This document shows, one piece after another, positions 22,088-29,065 of a stretch of 35,104 nt of DNA. This stretch comes from Clostridia bacterium (GTDB taxonomy: Bacteria; Bacillota; Clostridia; Christensenellales; CAG-138), in NCBI GenBank assembly GCA_017448545.1, contig JAFSLH010000020.1, forward strand, positions 1-35,104, read 5' to 3'. Numbering within the stretch: position 1 is the stretch's first letter; the number at the start of each line of letters is the position of its first letter. The notes under the pieces were generated by a model. The model searched no databases. It had not been told where the DNA came from and saw only the letters and a list, made by a program, of their open reading frames with translations. The position numbers and the translations under genes were made by a program.

Positions 22088-23176
22088 TTATGCGTTTTCG
22101 GCTTCGTACTGCTTGAGGAACTTCACGAGCGCTTCCACGCCCTCTTTCGGCATTGCGTTGTAGATCGACGCGCGCAGACCGCCGACGCTCTTATGCCCCT
22201 TGAGGTTGTCGAACCCGGCCGCCTTTGTCGCCGCGACGACCGCCGCGTCCTTCTCCTTGTCGCCGGTGACGAACGGAATGTTCATCAGCGAGCGATCCTT
22301 CTTCTCGACCGTGCCGTGGAACATCTTGCTGCTGTCGAGGAAGTCGTACATGACCTTCGCCTTCTCCTCGTTGCGCTTCGCCATCGCTTCGAGACCGCCG
22401 TTCTTCAGCAGGTACTTAAAGACCTTGCCGCAGACGTAGATCGCCCAGCAGTTCGGCGTGTTGTACATCGAACCGGCGTTCGCATGCGTGTCGTAGCGGA
22501 TGTAGATCGGCGTCTTCGGGTCGATGTCGTCACGGATCAGATCCTCGCGGATGATCACGATCGCGAGGCCCGCCGGGCCGACGTTCTTCTGCACGCCGCC
22601 GTAGATCAGGCCGTAATCCGCAACGTTGCACGGCTTCGAGAGGAACATGCTCGACTGGTCGGAAACGAGGATCTTGCCCTTCGTGTTCGGCAGGACGGGG
22701 TAGGTCGTGCCGTGGATCGTCTCGTTCTCGCAGATGTAGACGTAGTCCGCATCCTCGTCGATCGGAAGATCGGAGCAGTCCGGAATGTAGCTGTAATTGC
22801 GGTCCTCGCTCGTGGCGATCACGTTGACCTTGCCGAACTTCTTCGCCTCGGTCGCGGCTTTCTTGGACCACGCGCCGGTCACAATATAATCAAATACGCC
22901 GTTTTTGCAAAGGTTCATCGGGATTGCGGAAAACTGCAGCGTCGCGCCGCCCTGGATGAACAGAACCTTGTAGTTCTCCGGAATGTGCATCAGCTCGCGC
23001 AGGTCGGCTTCCGCTTCGTCGATGATCTGCTGATACACCTTCGAGCGGTGGGACATCTCCATTACGCTCATACCGCTGCCGCGATAGTTCAGAACCTCCG
23101 CGGCGATTTCCTCCAGAACCTCAACGGGCATCGTTGCCGGACCGGCCGAAAAATTATACACACGATCGTACTTCAT
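22088..23176 (-). CDS. serC: Phosphoserine aminotransferase
   Basis: 362 residues, the usual SerC size; a PLP enzyme converting 3-phosphohydroxypyruvate and glutamate to phosphoserine. NFSAGPATMPVEVLE (8-22) is the SerC N-terminal motif. QGGATLQFSAIPMNL (75-89) binds substrate. Lys 197 in GGVQKNVG is the Schiff-base lysine, and GGLRASIYNAM lies near the end. AAGGAGAT is 6 nt before the ATG. It is first in the serC-serA operon; a serB-type phosphatase is not in the window. Confidence 0.97.
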   Translation of the reverse strand: MKYDRVYNFSAGPATMPVEVLEEIAAEVLNYRGSGMSVMEMSHRSKVYQQIIDEAEADLRELMHIPENYKVLFIQGGATLQFSAIPMNLCKNGVFDYIVTGAWSKKAATEAKKFGKVNVIATSEDRNYSYIPDCSDLPIDEDADYVYICENETIHGTTYPVLPNTKGKILVSDQSSMFLSKPCNVADYGLIYGGVQKNVGPAGLAIVIIREDLIRDDIDPKTPIYIRYDTHANAGSMYNTPNCWAIYVCGKVFKYLLKNGGLEAMAKRNEEKAKVMYDFLDSSKMFHGTVEKKDRSLMNIPFVTGDKEKDAAVVAATKAAGFDNLKGHKSVGGLRASIYNAMPKEGVEALVKFLKQYEAENA

Positions 23177-23220
23177 GGCATATCTCCTTTTCTCGATTTG
23201 GGGATCTCCCCTCTATCTGC

Positions 23221-23249
23221 ATTGTAGCCCATTTCGCCGAGAAAAGCAA
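23221..23249 (-). promoter_or_regulatory. Promoter of the serC-serA operon
   Basis: On the minus strand: -35 TTGCTT (23249-23244), 17-nt spacer, -10 TACAAT (23226-23221). The leader is about 40 nt. Confidence 0.7.
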
Positions 23250-23334
23250 CCGGATAAACAAATATTTTTGCATTCCCAAAAAATTATTTTTGCGCCCTGC
23301 CCCACAAATAGGACGGCGTAGCAGTTCGTCTCTC

Positions 23335-23363
23335 TTGCCCGCGGCGGCGCGGTGTGGTATACT
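23335..23363 (+). promoter_or_regulatory. Promoter of the cupin gene
   Basis: -35 TTGCCC (23335-23340), 17-nt spacer, -10 TATACT (23358-23363). The leader is about 25 nt and carries GGGAGG. Confidence 0.7.
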
Positions 23364-23394
23364 GAACAGGATAAAAGCAACGCGGGAGGCAGGC

Positions 23395-23904
23395 ATGAAA
23401 AAGGAAGAACTGATTGAATCGCTCGGCATGATTCCGCTGGACGGCGAAGGCGGAATGTGGAAGAGCGCGTTCCGCAGCGACGAAACGCTGCCGGCGGGCG
23501 TTTGCCCGGGGCGTGAAGGGCCGCACGCGCTGTACGGATCCATTCTGTACCTGCTCACGCGCCGCTCGTTTTCCCGGATGCACCGGCTCCCGACCGATGA
23601 AATCTGGCATTTTTATATGGGCGCTTCCTGCGAAACGACCGTCCTCTGTCCGGACGGCAGCGGCTATACGAACCGGCTCGGGCAGGACCTCCTTCACGGC
23701 GAAACCGTCGTCGCCTGCGTCCCGCGCGGCTGCTGGCAGGGAACGCGCATCGTCGGCGACGGGGAATGGGCGCTGCTCGGCACGACGATGGCGCCCGGCT
23801 ATGAGAATTGCGACTACGAGGACGGAACGGACGCGCTGCTTGCGCAATATCCGGCGTTTGCGGACGCGCTGCAGATTCTGCTCGGCGCGCCGAGATCGGA
23901 GTAG
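23395..23904 (+). CDS. Cupin superfamily protein (DUF985/YML079-like)
   Basis: 169 residues from the ATG at 23395, with GGGAGG 6 nt upstream. The cupin_5 (DUF985) pattern is visible: SILYLLTRRSFSRMHRLPTDEIWHFYMG (about 50-77) with the potential metal or ligand histidines, then VPRGCWQGTRIVGDGEWALLGTTMAPGYE (about 107-135). Proteins of this family are small beta-barrels of unknown biochemical role, related to sugar-isomerase cupins. It forms an operon with the following oxidoreductase (3 nt between stop and start codons), which hints at sugar metabolism. Confidence 0.9.
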   Translation: MKKEELIESLGMIPLDGEGGMWKSAFRSDETLPAGVCPGREGPHALYGSILYLLTRRSFSRMHRLPTDEIWHFYMGASCETTVLCPDGSGYTNRLGQDLLHGETVVACVPRGCWQGTRIVGDGEWALLGTTMAPGYENCDYEDGTDALLAQYPAFADALQILLGAPRSE

Positions 23905-23907
23905 CCC

Positions 23908-24963
23908 ATGGACGTCATTCTGGTCGGACACGGGCTGATCGCCCAAACGCACCTCTCCGCTTTGCGCGCGCTCGGGCACACCGTGACCTGGGTGGTCGGG
24001 CGCCATGCGGAAAAAGCCGCCGCGTTCGCCGCCGCAAACGGCATTCCGCACGCAACGGCGTCCCTTGCCGAAGCGCTGCAGAGCGACGCGGGCGCCGTGC
24101 ATATCTGTACGCCGCCGACGCAGCATTTTGCCGCGATCCAATCGTCGCTTGCCGCCGGAAAGCACGTTTTGACCGAAAAACCGCTCTGCATTTCCACGGA
24201 CGAAGCCGAAACGCTTGCCGCGCTCGCCTTAGGCAGCGACCGCGTCACGGCCGTGAACTGCAACGTGCGCTTCTATCCGGCCAACCGTGCCGCCGCCGAA
24301 CAGATTCGCTCCGGCGCGATCGGTCAGCCGCTTCTGATCGCCGGCTCCTATCTGCAGAAGTTCCACGCCCCGCCGCACGGCGACGGCTGGCGGTTCGATC
24401 CGGCGCTTTCCGGCAACCAGCGCGCGATCGGCGAAATCGGCACGCACTGGATCGACCTTTCGTACGCCTGGACAGGCCTCAAAATCACGGCGGTCTCTGC
24501 CGCGCTCGGGAACTGGTACCCGGTGCGCTACCGCAAGGACGGCGTCCTCTCGGCCGTGCCGCCCGGCGAACCGGTGCGCGTCGAAACCGAGGATGCGGCC
24601 GCCGTCACGCTGCGCTTTGAAAACGGCGCGATCGGCACGCTGCTGCTTTCCGAAGTCTCCCGCGGGCACGGGAACGACCTCTCGCTTGAAATTGCCGGCA
24701 CGGACGGCACGCTGCGCTGGGAGGAATCCGCCGCCGACGCGCTGCTGCACGGCATGCCGGGCGCGTTCCAAAGCGAACCGTTCGCCGCCGCGCCGCGCGA
24801 ACAGACGTTTACGGCGCTGTTCTCCGCGTTCTACGCCGCCGTCGAAGGCCGCCCACACCCCGCGTTCCCGACCTTTGCCGACGCGCTCTACGTCGCGCGC
24901 GTCTGCGACGCGATCCGCCAAAGCGGCGAAACCGGACTGTGGGTTCCGGTCGCGGAAAACTGA
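23908..24963 (+). CDS. Gfo/Idh/MocA family oxidoreductase
   Basis: 351 residues. An N-terminal Rossmann fold begins VILVGHGLIAQTHLSAL (residues 3-19). The family's substrate-site lysine is in HVLTEKPLC (about 87-95). The C-terminal alpha/beta domain shows GEIGTHWIDLSYAW, with the usual catalytic His. Members use NAD(P) to oxidise or reduce sugars, inositols or related compounds, so the exact substrate cannot be read. CGGAG precedes the ATG. It is cotranscribed with the DUF985 cupin and followed by a strong terminator. Confidence 0.92.
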   Translation: MDVILVGHGLIAQTHLSALRALGHTVTWVVGRHAEKAAAFAAANGIPHATASLAEALQSDAGAVHICTPPTQHFAAIQSSLAAGKHVLTEKPLCISTDEAETLAALALGSDRVTAVNCNVRFYPANRAAAEQIRSGAIGQPLLIAGSYLQKFHAPPHGDGWRFDPALSGNQRAIGEIGTHWIDLSYAWTGLKITAVSAALGNWYPVRYRKDGVLSAVPPGEPVRVETEDAAAVTLRFENGAIGTLLLSEVSRGHGNDLSLEIAGTDGTLRWEESAADALLHGMPGAFQSEPFAAAPREQTFTALFSAFYAAVEGRPHPAFPTFADALYVARVCDAIRQSGETGLWVPVAEN

Positions 24964-24974
24964 AAAGGGTATGA

Positions 24975-25003
24975 AAAAGCTGCGGCACGAATCCGCAGCT
25001 TTT
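24975..25003. terminator. Bidirectional terminator between the Gfo/Idh and XRE regulator genes
   Basis: AAAAGCTGCGG (24975-24985) pairs perfectly with CCGCAGCTTTT (24993-25003) around a 7-nt loop. The A and T ends serve both converging transcripts. Confidence 0.85.
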
Positions 25004-25008
25004 GTCAA

Positions 25009-25224
25009 TTACGCTTCATCAGACACGTATTCCAGCAGGTCGCCCGGCTGACAGTGCAGCGCCTCGCAGATCGCGATCAGCGTGCTGAACCGGATCGCGC
25101 TGATATGCCCGTTTTTCAGCTTGGAAAGGTTCACGTTCGCGACGCCGACCTTTTCCGAAAGCTCATTCAAACTCATTTTCCGATCCGCCATGACGCGGTC
25201 GAGCCGTAAAATGATTCTTCCCAT
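25009..25224 (-). CDS. XRE-family (Cro/CI, YozG-like) transcriptional regulator
   Basis: 71 residues, essentially one helix-turn-helix domain: MSLNELSEKVGVANVNLSKLKNG (residues 17-39), then the AICEALHCQPGDLLEY ending typical of the YozG/HTH_26 group. The ATG at 25224 has GAGGTG about 7 nt upstream and lies 8 nt after the DUF2975 stop codon. Small regulators of this kind are the standard partner of DUF2975 membrane proteins. It is a good candidate for binding the TTAACG palindromes near the operon promoter. Confidence 0.93.
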   Translation of the reverse strand: MGRIILRLDRVMADRKMSLNELSEKVGVANVNLSKLKNGHISAIRFSTLIAICEALHCQPGDLLEYVSDEA

Positions 25225-25232
25225 AGCGCACC

Positions 25233-25964
25233 TCACAGCGTTTCGTCGGATTCCTTCTGCAGCGCCGCGCCGTACTTGAAGATCATCGACAGGAACAGCA
25301 CGATCAGCGCGATCAGGATCGGCGCAAAGCTCACCGAAGCATGCAGTCCGTCGCCAACGCCCGTCGGGTTCAGCGTAAACTCGAGATCAATGCTCCGCAT
25401 CAGCAGCGAATTGACGACCCCTTCCGCTATCGTCGAGACCACCGCGCTCCCGAGCAGCACCCACGCAAACACGGTCATCCGCTTGATCACGTCGTCCGCA
25501 AACGGCGAATCGCAGGTGCGGAACCCGTCCGAAAGCCGCAGCAGGAAGATGAACACGACGAGCAGCGCCGCACAGTAGATGCAGCCGGACAGGCACGCCC
25601 ACGCGAGCCGCCGGAGCGAGAACTCCATGCGATCCGTCTGCGCCGTCAGCTTCAGCCCGCTTTCGGTCTTTTCCATCTCGAGGTCCGTAAACTCCGAACC
25701 GTTGACGCGCATCGTGCCGTTGATTTTCTGCATATCCTCCGCGGAAATCTTGTCATACGCGCCCATCAGCAGGTCCTTGCCGACCGTCACGTCCATGTCC
25801 GTCGTCACACCGATCGTCACCGCGTTCTTCGGCATCACCGCCAGCACCGTGCCGCAGACGATCAGCGCCGCGCATGAGACCGCCATCAGCACGATCAGCA
25901 CGATCGAAACGATTTTTCCGATCAGTCCGATCCGGTTCACCTTTGTTTTAATTCCGTTGTTCAT
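25233..25964 (-). CDS. DUF2975 domain-containing membrane protein
   Basis: 243 residues from the ATG at 25964, with GGAGGT 7 nt upstream. The open frame extends to 26033 but that part overlaps the operators and is rejected. Four membrane segments are seen near residues 14-43, 119-144, 163-188 and 211-232. A roughly 75-residue extracytoplasmic segment lies between the first two. CDSPFADDVIKRM after helix 2 is typical of DUF2975. It is paired with an XRE regulator, as is usual in Firmicutes and often linked to stress or antimicrobial response. The mechanism is unknown. Confidence 0.88.
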   Translation of the reverse strand: MNNGIKTKVNRIGLIGKIVSIVLIVLMAVSCAALIVCGTVLAVMPKNAVTIGVTTDMDVTVGKDLLMGAYDKISAEDMQKINGTMRVNGSEFTDLEMEKTESGLKLTAQTDRMEFSLRRLAWACLSGCIYCAALLVVFIFLLRLSDGFRTCDSPFADDVIKRMTVFAWVLLGSAVVSTIAEGVVNSLLMRSIDLEFTLNPTGVGDGLHASVSFAPILIALIVLFLSMIFKYGAALQKESDETL

Positions 25965-25985
25965 AAAAGCACCTCCAAACACATT

Positions 25986-26013
25986 CGTTAATTTATTAAC
26001 GTTTATCGTTAAC
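25986..26013 (-). promoter_or_regulatory. TTAACG operator boxes downstream of the DUF2975 promoter
   Basis: CGTTAA-ttta-TTAACG (25986-26001) is a 6+6 inverted repeat. A further CGTTAAC (26007-26013, containing the palindrome GTTAAC) follows. They lie between the predicted -10 and the DUF2975 start codon. The likely ligand is the adjacent XRE protein (inferred). Confidence 0.6.
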
Positions 26014-26023
26014 TTTCGTGCAT

Positions 26024-26052
26024 AGCGTACCACGGCTTCTCCACGTTGTCAA
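26024..26052 (-). promoter_or_regulatory. Promoter of the DUF2975-XRE operon
   Basis: On the minus strand: a consensus -35 TTGACA (26052-26047), 17-nt spacer, and a weak -10 TACGCT (26029-26024). A perfect -35 with a poor -10 suggests a regulated promoter. Confidence 0.5.
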
Positions 26053-26066
26053 GTACTTTTTTACGT

Positions 26067-26076
26067 TTAACGTTAA
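26067..26076 (-). promoter_or_regulatory. Upstream TTAACGTTAA operator
   Basis: A perfect 10-bp palindrome upstream of the -35 box. It carries the same TTAACG half-site as the downstream boxes, so the promoter is bracketed by matching sites. Confidence 0.55.
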
Positions 26077-26121
26077 TTTTTTTATTTTTCGTTTTCCGTC
26101 TCCTCATCCGCCGCAGCCCAT

Positions 26122-26146
26122 AAAAAAAGATGCGCCTTTCGCACAT
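26122..26146 (-). terminator. Terminator after the duplicated small membrane protein genes
   Basis: On the minus strand, GATGTGCG-aaa-GGCGCATC (one G-U pair, stem at 26146-26129) followed by seven Ts (26128-26122). Confidence 0.8.
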
Positions 26147-26177
26147 CCTCAAACCGTTTTCTGTTCCGCTTCGCGGC

Positions 26178-26450
26178 CTATAAATCCAAATCCTCCGGTT
26201 CTGTTTTCCGCTCAAGCCAATCCTTCGGAACCATCATGTTCTTCATCAGATACCGAATCAGGAAAAACAGCGAGACGCACACAGCGGTCAGAACCAGCGC
26301 TTCCCGGGATCGGAACCCGCTGACGATCCAGAAGACGATCCCCGCCGCCGCGCCCAACAGGGTAAACGCATACCCGACGCCGCGATGCACTGCCTTATAG
26401 CGTTCCGGATAATGATCGAACCATTTTTCTACCCACGCTTTGGACAACAT
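26178..26450 (-). CDS. Small membrane protein, tandem paralogue 2
   Basis: 90 residues from the ATG at 26450. That start lines up exactly with its paralogue's, with AAAGGAGC about 10 nt upstream. The body reads YPERYKAVHRGVGYAFTLLG then AAAGIVFWIVSGF, with two membrane helices (about residues 24-46 and 51-70) and a charged C-terminal tail. No known domain is recognised. It lies 30 nt after paralogue 1 in the same transcript. A close copy next door suggests recent duplication. Confidence 0.75.
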   Translation of the reverse strand: MLSKAWVEKWFDHYPERYKAVHRGVGYAFTLLGAAAGIVFWIVSGFRSREALVLTAVCVSLFFLIRYLMKNMMVPKDWLERKTEPEDLDL

Positions 26451-26480
26451 CGTTCCCACGCTCCTTTGCCGGCTTACGGT

Positions 26481-26747
26481 TCACTCATGCGCTTCTTTTT
26501 CCTGCTCAAATCCTTCCTGATTCTCCAATGCTTCTTCCGGAAGGATCGTGTTCTTCGTCAGATACCCCACCAGGAAAAACAGCACGACGCTCACGACGGC
26601 CAGAAGCAGCGCTTCCCAGGATTGGAACCCGCTGACAATCCAGAAGACGATCCCCGCCGCCGCGCCCAGCAGGGTAAACACATACGCGCCGGCGCGATGC
26701 ATTGCTTTATACCGTTCCGGATAATTTCTCCACCATCTGAACCACAT
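26481..26747 (-). CDS. Small membrane protein, tandem paralogue 1
   Basis: 88 residues from the ATG at 26747, with AAAGGAGCGAAGG upstream. YPERYKAMHRAGAYVFTLLG and AAAGIVFWIVSGF match paralogue 2 almost residue for residue. The C-terminal tail diverges into an acidic stretch (EEALENQEGFEQEKEAHE). Two membrane helices are present. The longer open frame to 26942 is rejected because the promoter lies inside it. Function is unknown. Confidence 0.75.
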   Translation of the reverse strand: MWFRWWRNYPERYKAMHRAGAYVFTLLGAAAGIVFWIVSGFQSWEALLLAVVSVVLFFLVGYLTKNTILPEEALENQEGFEQEKEAHE

Positions 26748-26783
26748 CGTTCCTTCGCTCCTTTGCCGGGTTTTCCCGCCCTC

Positions 26784-26812
26784 ATCATAGCACGTTCGCG
26801 ACCGGTTTGCAA
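26784..26812 (-). promoter_or_regulatory. Promoter of the duplicated small membrane protein genes
   Basis: On the minus strand: -35 TTGCAA (26812-26807), 17-nt spacer, -10 TATGAT (26789-26784). The leader is about 30 nt. Confidence 0.7.
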
Positions 26813-26954
26813 TCCTTTCGCGCCCTGCGGGATCTTCTCTTTCCGCTTTTACGATACGGCTTTTCCGCCCGTTTTTCCATCCCAAAAACTGCAAATTCCA
26901 GCCCCCATTTCCCGCAAAAACTGCAAAGGACGCCGCAACCAAATTTCCTGAGGA

Positions 26955-26985
26955 AAAATACAGCCGCCGGACGGAATTCCGGCGA
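26955..26985 (-). terminator. Terminator after the DUF2442 gene
   Basis: On the minus strand, CAGTCGCCGG pairs with CCGGCGGCTG (one G-U) and is followed by TATTTTTCC. It closes the rubrerythrin-DUF4160-DUF2442 run. The remaining 26820-26950 stretch shows no feature. Confidence 0.75.
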
Positions 26986-27016
26986 CTGTTCTTTGTTTGA
27001 ATCTATTGTTTTTCTG

Positions 27017-27271
27017 TCAAGTCGTCCCGACCGCGACGCTGTCCTCGTACAGCCAATCGGGATCGATATCGACGTCGTCCGGCCATGTAACGCAGCCGTT
27101 CTGCACGGAAGCCTGTGCGAAAACCAGCGGATCGTTCAGCTTTGCATAGCATTTCCTTTGCAGCAAAGGCGTAACGTCAAAGCGACGCGCTTCCCCGTTT
27201 GCAAATGTGACAATCAGCGTCTTGTCGCCTGCCGTGAAAACGTCGACTGCATCCGGCGCCATCGTTTTCAT
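27017..27271 (-). CDS. DUF2442 domain-containing protein
   Basis: 84 residues from the ATG at 27271, with GAGGTG about 6 nt upstream. The pattern TLIVTFANGEARRFDVTPLL then DPLVFAQASVQNGCVTWPDDVDIDPDWLYE is the DUF2442 signature (NE0471 N-terminal-like fold). It follows a DUF4160 gene by 8 nt. The two families are regularly paired across bacteria, sometimes described as toxin-antitoxin-like, though no activity is established. Confidence 0.9.
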   Translation of the reverse strand: MKTMAPDAVDVFTAGDKTLIVTFANGEARRFDVTPLLQRKCYAKLNDPLVFAQASVQNGCVTWPDDVDIDPDWLYEDSVAVGTT

Positions 27272-27279
27272 GGGACACC

Positions 27280-27546
27280 TCATTTCAGCGGTTCGATCTT
27301 GTAAAGCGGTTCATCCTGCATCGCGAGCTCCCAATTTGCCCGAAGCTCATCCTGATGAATCAACGCCCACGCTTTCACGATAGAAGCCTGCTTAGGAGGC
27401 AAGGCCCCCGCAATGATTTGTCCGTCAAAATCGACTTCCGCCTTCTCCTCCCCGTAGCGTGCATGGAAATGGGGAGAATGATGCTGACCTTCCTTTTCCC
27501 AGTACATGGAAATGATAATACCATAAAACATCGAAATGGTAGGCAT
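27280..27546 (-). CDS. DUF4160 domain-containing protein
   Basis: 88 residues if started at the ATG at 27546, which has GAGGAAAG about 5 nt upstream. An ATG at 27564 would add six residues. The sequence MPTISMFYGIIISMYW and HHSPHFHARYGEEKAEVDFDG is the DUF4160 signature with its His-rich SPHFHA box. It lies 35 nt after the rubrerythrin stop codon without an obvious terminator, so it may share that transcript, and is followed by its usual partner DUF2442. Confidence 0.9.
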   Translation of the reverse strand: MPTISMFYGIIISMYWEKEGQHHSPHFHARYGEEKAEVDFDGQIIAGALPPKQASIVKAWALIHQDELRANWELAMQDEPLYKIEPLK

Positions 27547-27581
27547 ATTGCTTTCCTCGCTCATTTCCTCGCCGGGATTAT

Positions 27582-28127
27582 TCAGCCGAAATATCTCTCC
27601 AGCAGTCCCTTGAAGGCCTTGCCGTGTCTTGCCTCGTCGCGGGCCATTTCGTGGACGGTGTCGTGGATGGCGTCGAGGTTCAGCGCTTTTGCGCGCTTGG
27701 CAAGGTCCGTCTTGCCGGCGGTCGCGCCGTTCTCGGCTTCGACGCGCATCTGGAGGTTCTTCTTGGTGCTGTCGGTCACTACCTCGCCAAGGAGCTCCGC
27801 GAACTTGGCGGCATGCTCGGCTTCTTCATACGCGGCCTTTTCCCAATAGAGACCGATTTCCGGATAGCCCTCGCGGAACGCGACGCGCGCCATGGCCAGA
27901 TACATACCGACTTCGGAGCACTCGCCGCGGAAATTGTCCCTGAGATCGTTCAGAATATCTTCCGGTACGCCCTGCGCTACGCCGACGACGTGCTCGGCCG
28001 CCCAGGTCATATCCCCTGCCTGCTCCTGGAACTTGGCGGCAGGCGCTTTGCACTGCGGGCAGCGCTCCGGCGGCGTTGCTCCCTCGTGGACGTAACCGCA
28101 AACCATACAAACCCATTTCTTGACCAT
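27582..28127 (-). CDS. Reverse rubrerythrin (NADH peroxidase-type rubrerythrin)
   Basis: 181 residues from the ATG at 28127, with AGGAGG about 9 nt upstream; a longer frame to 28298 would cross the promoter. The N-terminal rubredoxin-like iron site is Cys 7, 10, 23 and 26 (CMVC and CPQC), and the ferritin-like diiron domain follows. Its ligands include RGECSE (Glu 69), EEAEH (102-105) and DEARH near the C-terminus. The rubredoxin-first order defines reverse rubrerythrins, which reduce hydrogen peroxide in Clostridium. It points to an anaerobe that meets oxygen. Confidence 0.94.
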   Translation of the reverse strand: MVKKWVCMVCGYVHEGATPPERCPQCKAPAAKFQEQAGDMTWAAEHVVGVAQGVPEDILNDLRDNFRGECSEVGMYLAMARVAFREGYPEIGLYWEKAAYEEAEHAAKFAELLGEVVTDSTKKNLQMRVEAENGATAGKTDLAKRAKALNLDAIHDTVHEMARDEARHGKAFKGLLERYFG

Positions 28128-28157
28128 GTGTAAAAACCTCCTGTTTTTAGTCAATTC

Positions 28158-28186
28158 ATCATACCGTATTTTTTCCGGTTCGTCAA
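28158..28186 (-). promoter_or_regulatory. Promoter of the reverse rubrerythrin gene
   Basis: On the minus strand: -35 TTGACG (28186-28181), 17-nt spacer, -10 TATGAT (28163-28158). Confidence 0.75.
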
Positions 28187-28221
28187 GCAAATCATTGCAG
28201 ATTCGGCGCTTTTCGCCGGGC

Positions 28222-28251
28222 TTGACACGGCGCAAAGCACGGGGGTATAAT
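28222..28251 (+). promoter_or_regulatory. Strong promoter of the pqqD-like operon
   Basis: -35 TTGACA (28222-28227), 18-nt spacer, -10 TATAAT (28246-28251): both hexamers match the consensus exactly. This is the strongest promoter seen in the window. Confidence 0.85.
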
Positions 28252-28296
28252 AACATGAATCTTTGTGCAAAGCCGCAGGTCGGAAAAGGAGTTTCC

Positions 28297-28557
28297 ATGA
28301 AACTGAAATCGAATTATGTTACGCAGGACGTGGACGGCGCGCAGTTTTTGGTCGGCGTCGGCAGCGCTTCGTTCAACGGGATTATCCGCAGCAACCGGAC
28401 GGCGGCGTTCATCGTGGACTGTCTGCACAAGGACACGACCGAGGAAGCAATCGTCGACGCGATGCTGAAGGAGTACGACGCGCCGCGCGAAGTGATCGCC
28501 CGGGACGTGAAAAAGGTGCTCGAAACGCTGCGTTCCGTTTCCGCGCTCGAGGAGTAA
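28297..28557 (+). CDS. PqqD family protein
   Basis: 86 residues from the ATG at 28297, with GGAAAAGGAG upstream. An in-frame ATG at 28255 would add 14 residues but sits at the predicted start site of transcription and lacks a binding site. The fold pattern (short beta-strands, then [18 protein letters not shown] and a long helix pair ending [10 protein letters not shown]) is that of PqqD-type RiPP recognition proteins, which bind leader peptides and hand them to a radical SAM or other modifying enzyme. Here no such enzyme or precursor is adjacent. The partner is instead the SipW-like peptidase 4 nt downstream. Confidence 0.88.
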   Translation: MKLKSNYVTQDVDGAQFLVGVGSASFNGIIRSNRTAAFIVDCLHKDTTEEAIVDAMLKEYDAPREVIARDVKKVLETLRSVSALEE

Positions 28558-28561
28558 GCCC

Positions 28562-29023
28562 GTGGCGGAGGGAACGTTTGAATCGCTGCTGGAACGGGAC
28601 GGAAAGCTCGTTTACAAGACGCGCGGCATCAGTATGCTGCCGATGCTCCATGAAAACCGGGATCTGGTGGTCATCGAGCGGACGGACAAGCGGCTGAAGC
28701 CGGGCGACGTTGCGTTGTACCGGCGCGGAAGCCAATACGTTCTGCACCGTGTTCTCGAAGTACGGCCCGACGATTATGTGATCCGCGGCGACAATACGTA
28801 TGTTCTGGAAACCGGCATTACCGACGCGGACGTCCTCGGCGTACTGACGATGTTCGTGCGCAAGGGGAAGCAGATTTCCGTAACGGACCCGGGATACCTG
28901 CGGTATGTACGCTTCTGGCAGCGCATCTATCCGGTGCGGCGGGTCGTCGTAATCGGATACCGGCGGCTGCGGGAATACGCCGCGGCGATTTGGAGAAGAC
29001 TGAAAAAGCTGTTTCATCACTGA
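28562..29023 (+). CDS. S24/S26 family peptidase (SipW-like Ser-His type)
   Basis: 153 residues from GTG 28562, with GAGGAG about 8 nt upstream overlapping the end of the pqqD-like gene. The S26 signature is present: GISMLPML with nucleophile Ser 24, LKPGDVALYRR, then LHRVLEV where His 62 replaces the usual Lys, and IRGDNTY. The Ser-His pair and RGDN mark the SipW/archaeal S26B type. Unlike signal peptidases it has no clear N-terminal membrane helix, but it has a very basic, aromatic C-terminal tail (residues 113-153) that might lie on the membrane. PqqD-like and S24/S26 genes often travel together in Firmicute peptide loci; the substrate here is unknown. Confidence 0.88.
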   Translation: MAEGTFESLLERDGKLVYKTRGISMLPMLHENRDLVVIERTDKRLKPGDVALYRRGSQYVLHRVLEVRPDDYVIRGDNTYVLETGITDADVLGVLTMFVRKGKQISVTDPGYLRYVRFWQRIYPVRRVVVIGYRRLREYAAAIWRRLKKLFHH

Positions 29024-29065
29024 ACGGCAACCCCTGCAAAAGCGACAGGAAAGGAGCGGAAGCGA

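Noticed and set aside
28128-28296. Hidden RiPP precursor beside the PqqD-like gene
   Set aside because: The interval is filled by two divergent promoters and a ribosome binding site; no short frame with a leader-like sequence and binding site was found.
28255-28299. Earlier in-frame ATG for the PqqD-like protein
   Set aside because: It lies only 4 nt after the -10 box, so the start site would fall within or after it; the ATG at 28297 has a clear binding site.
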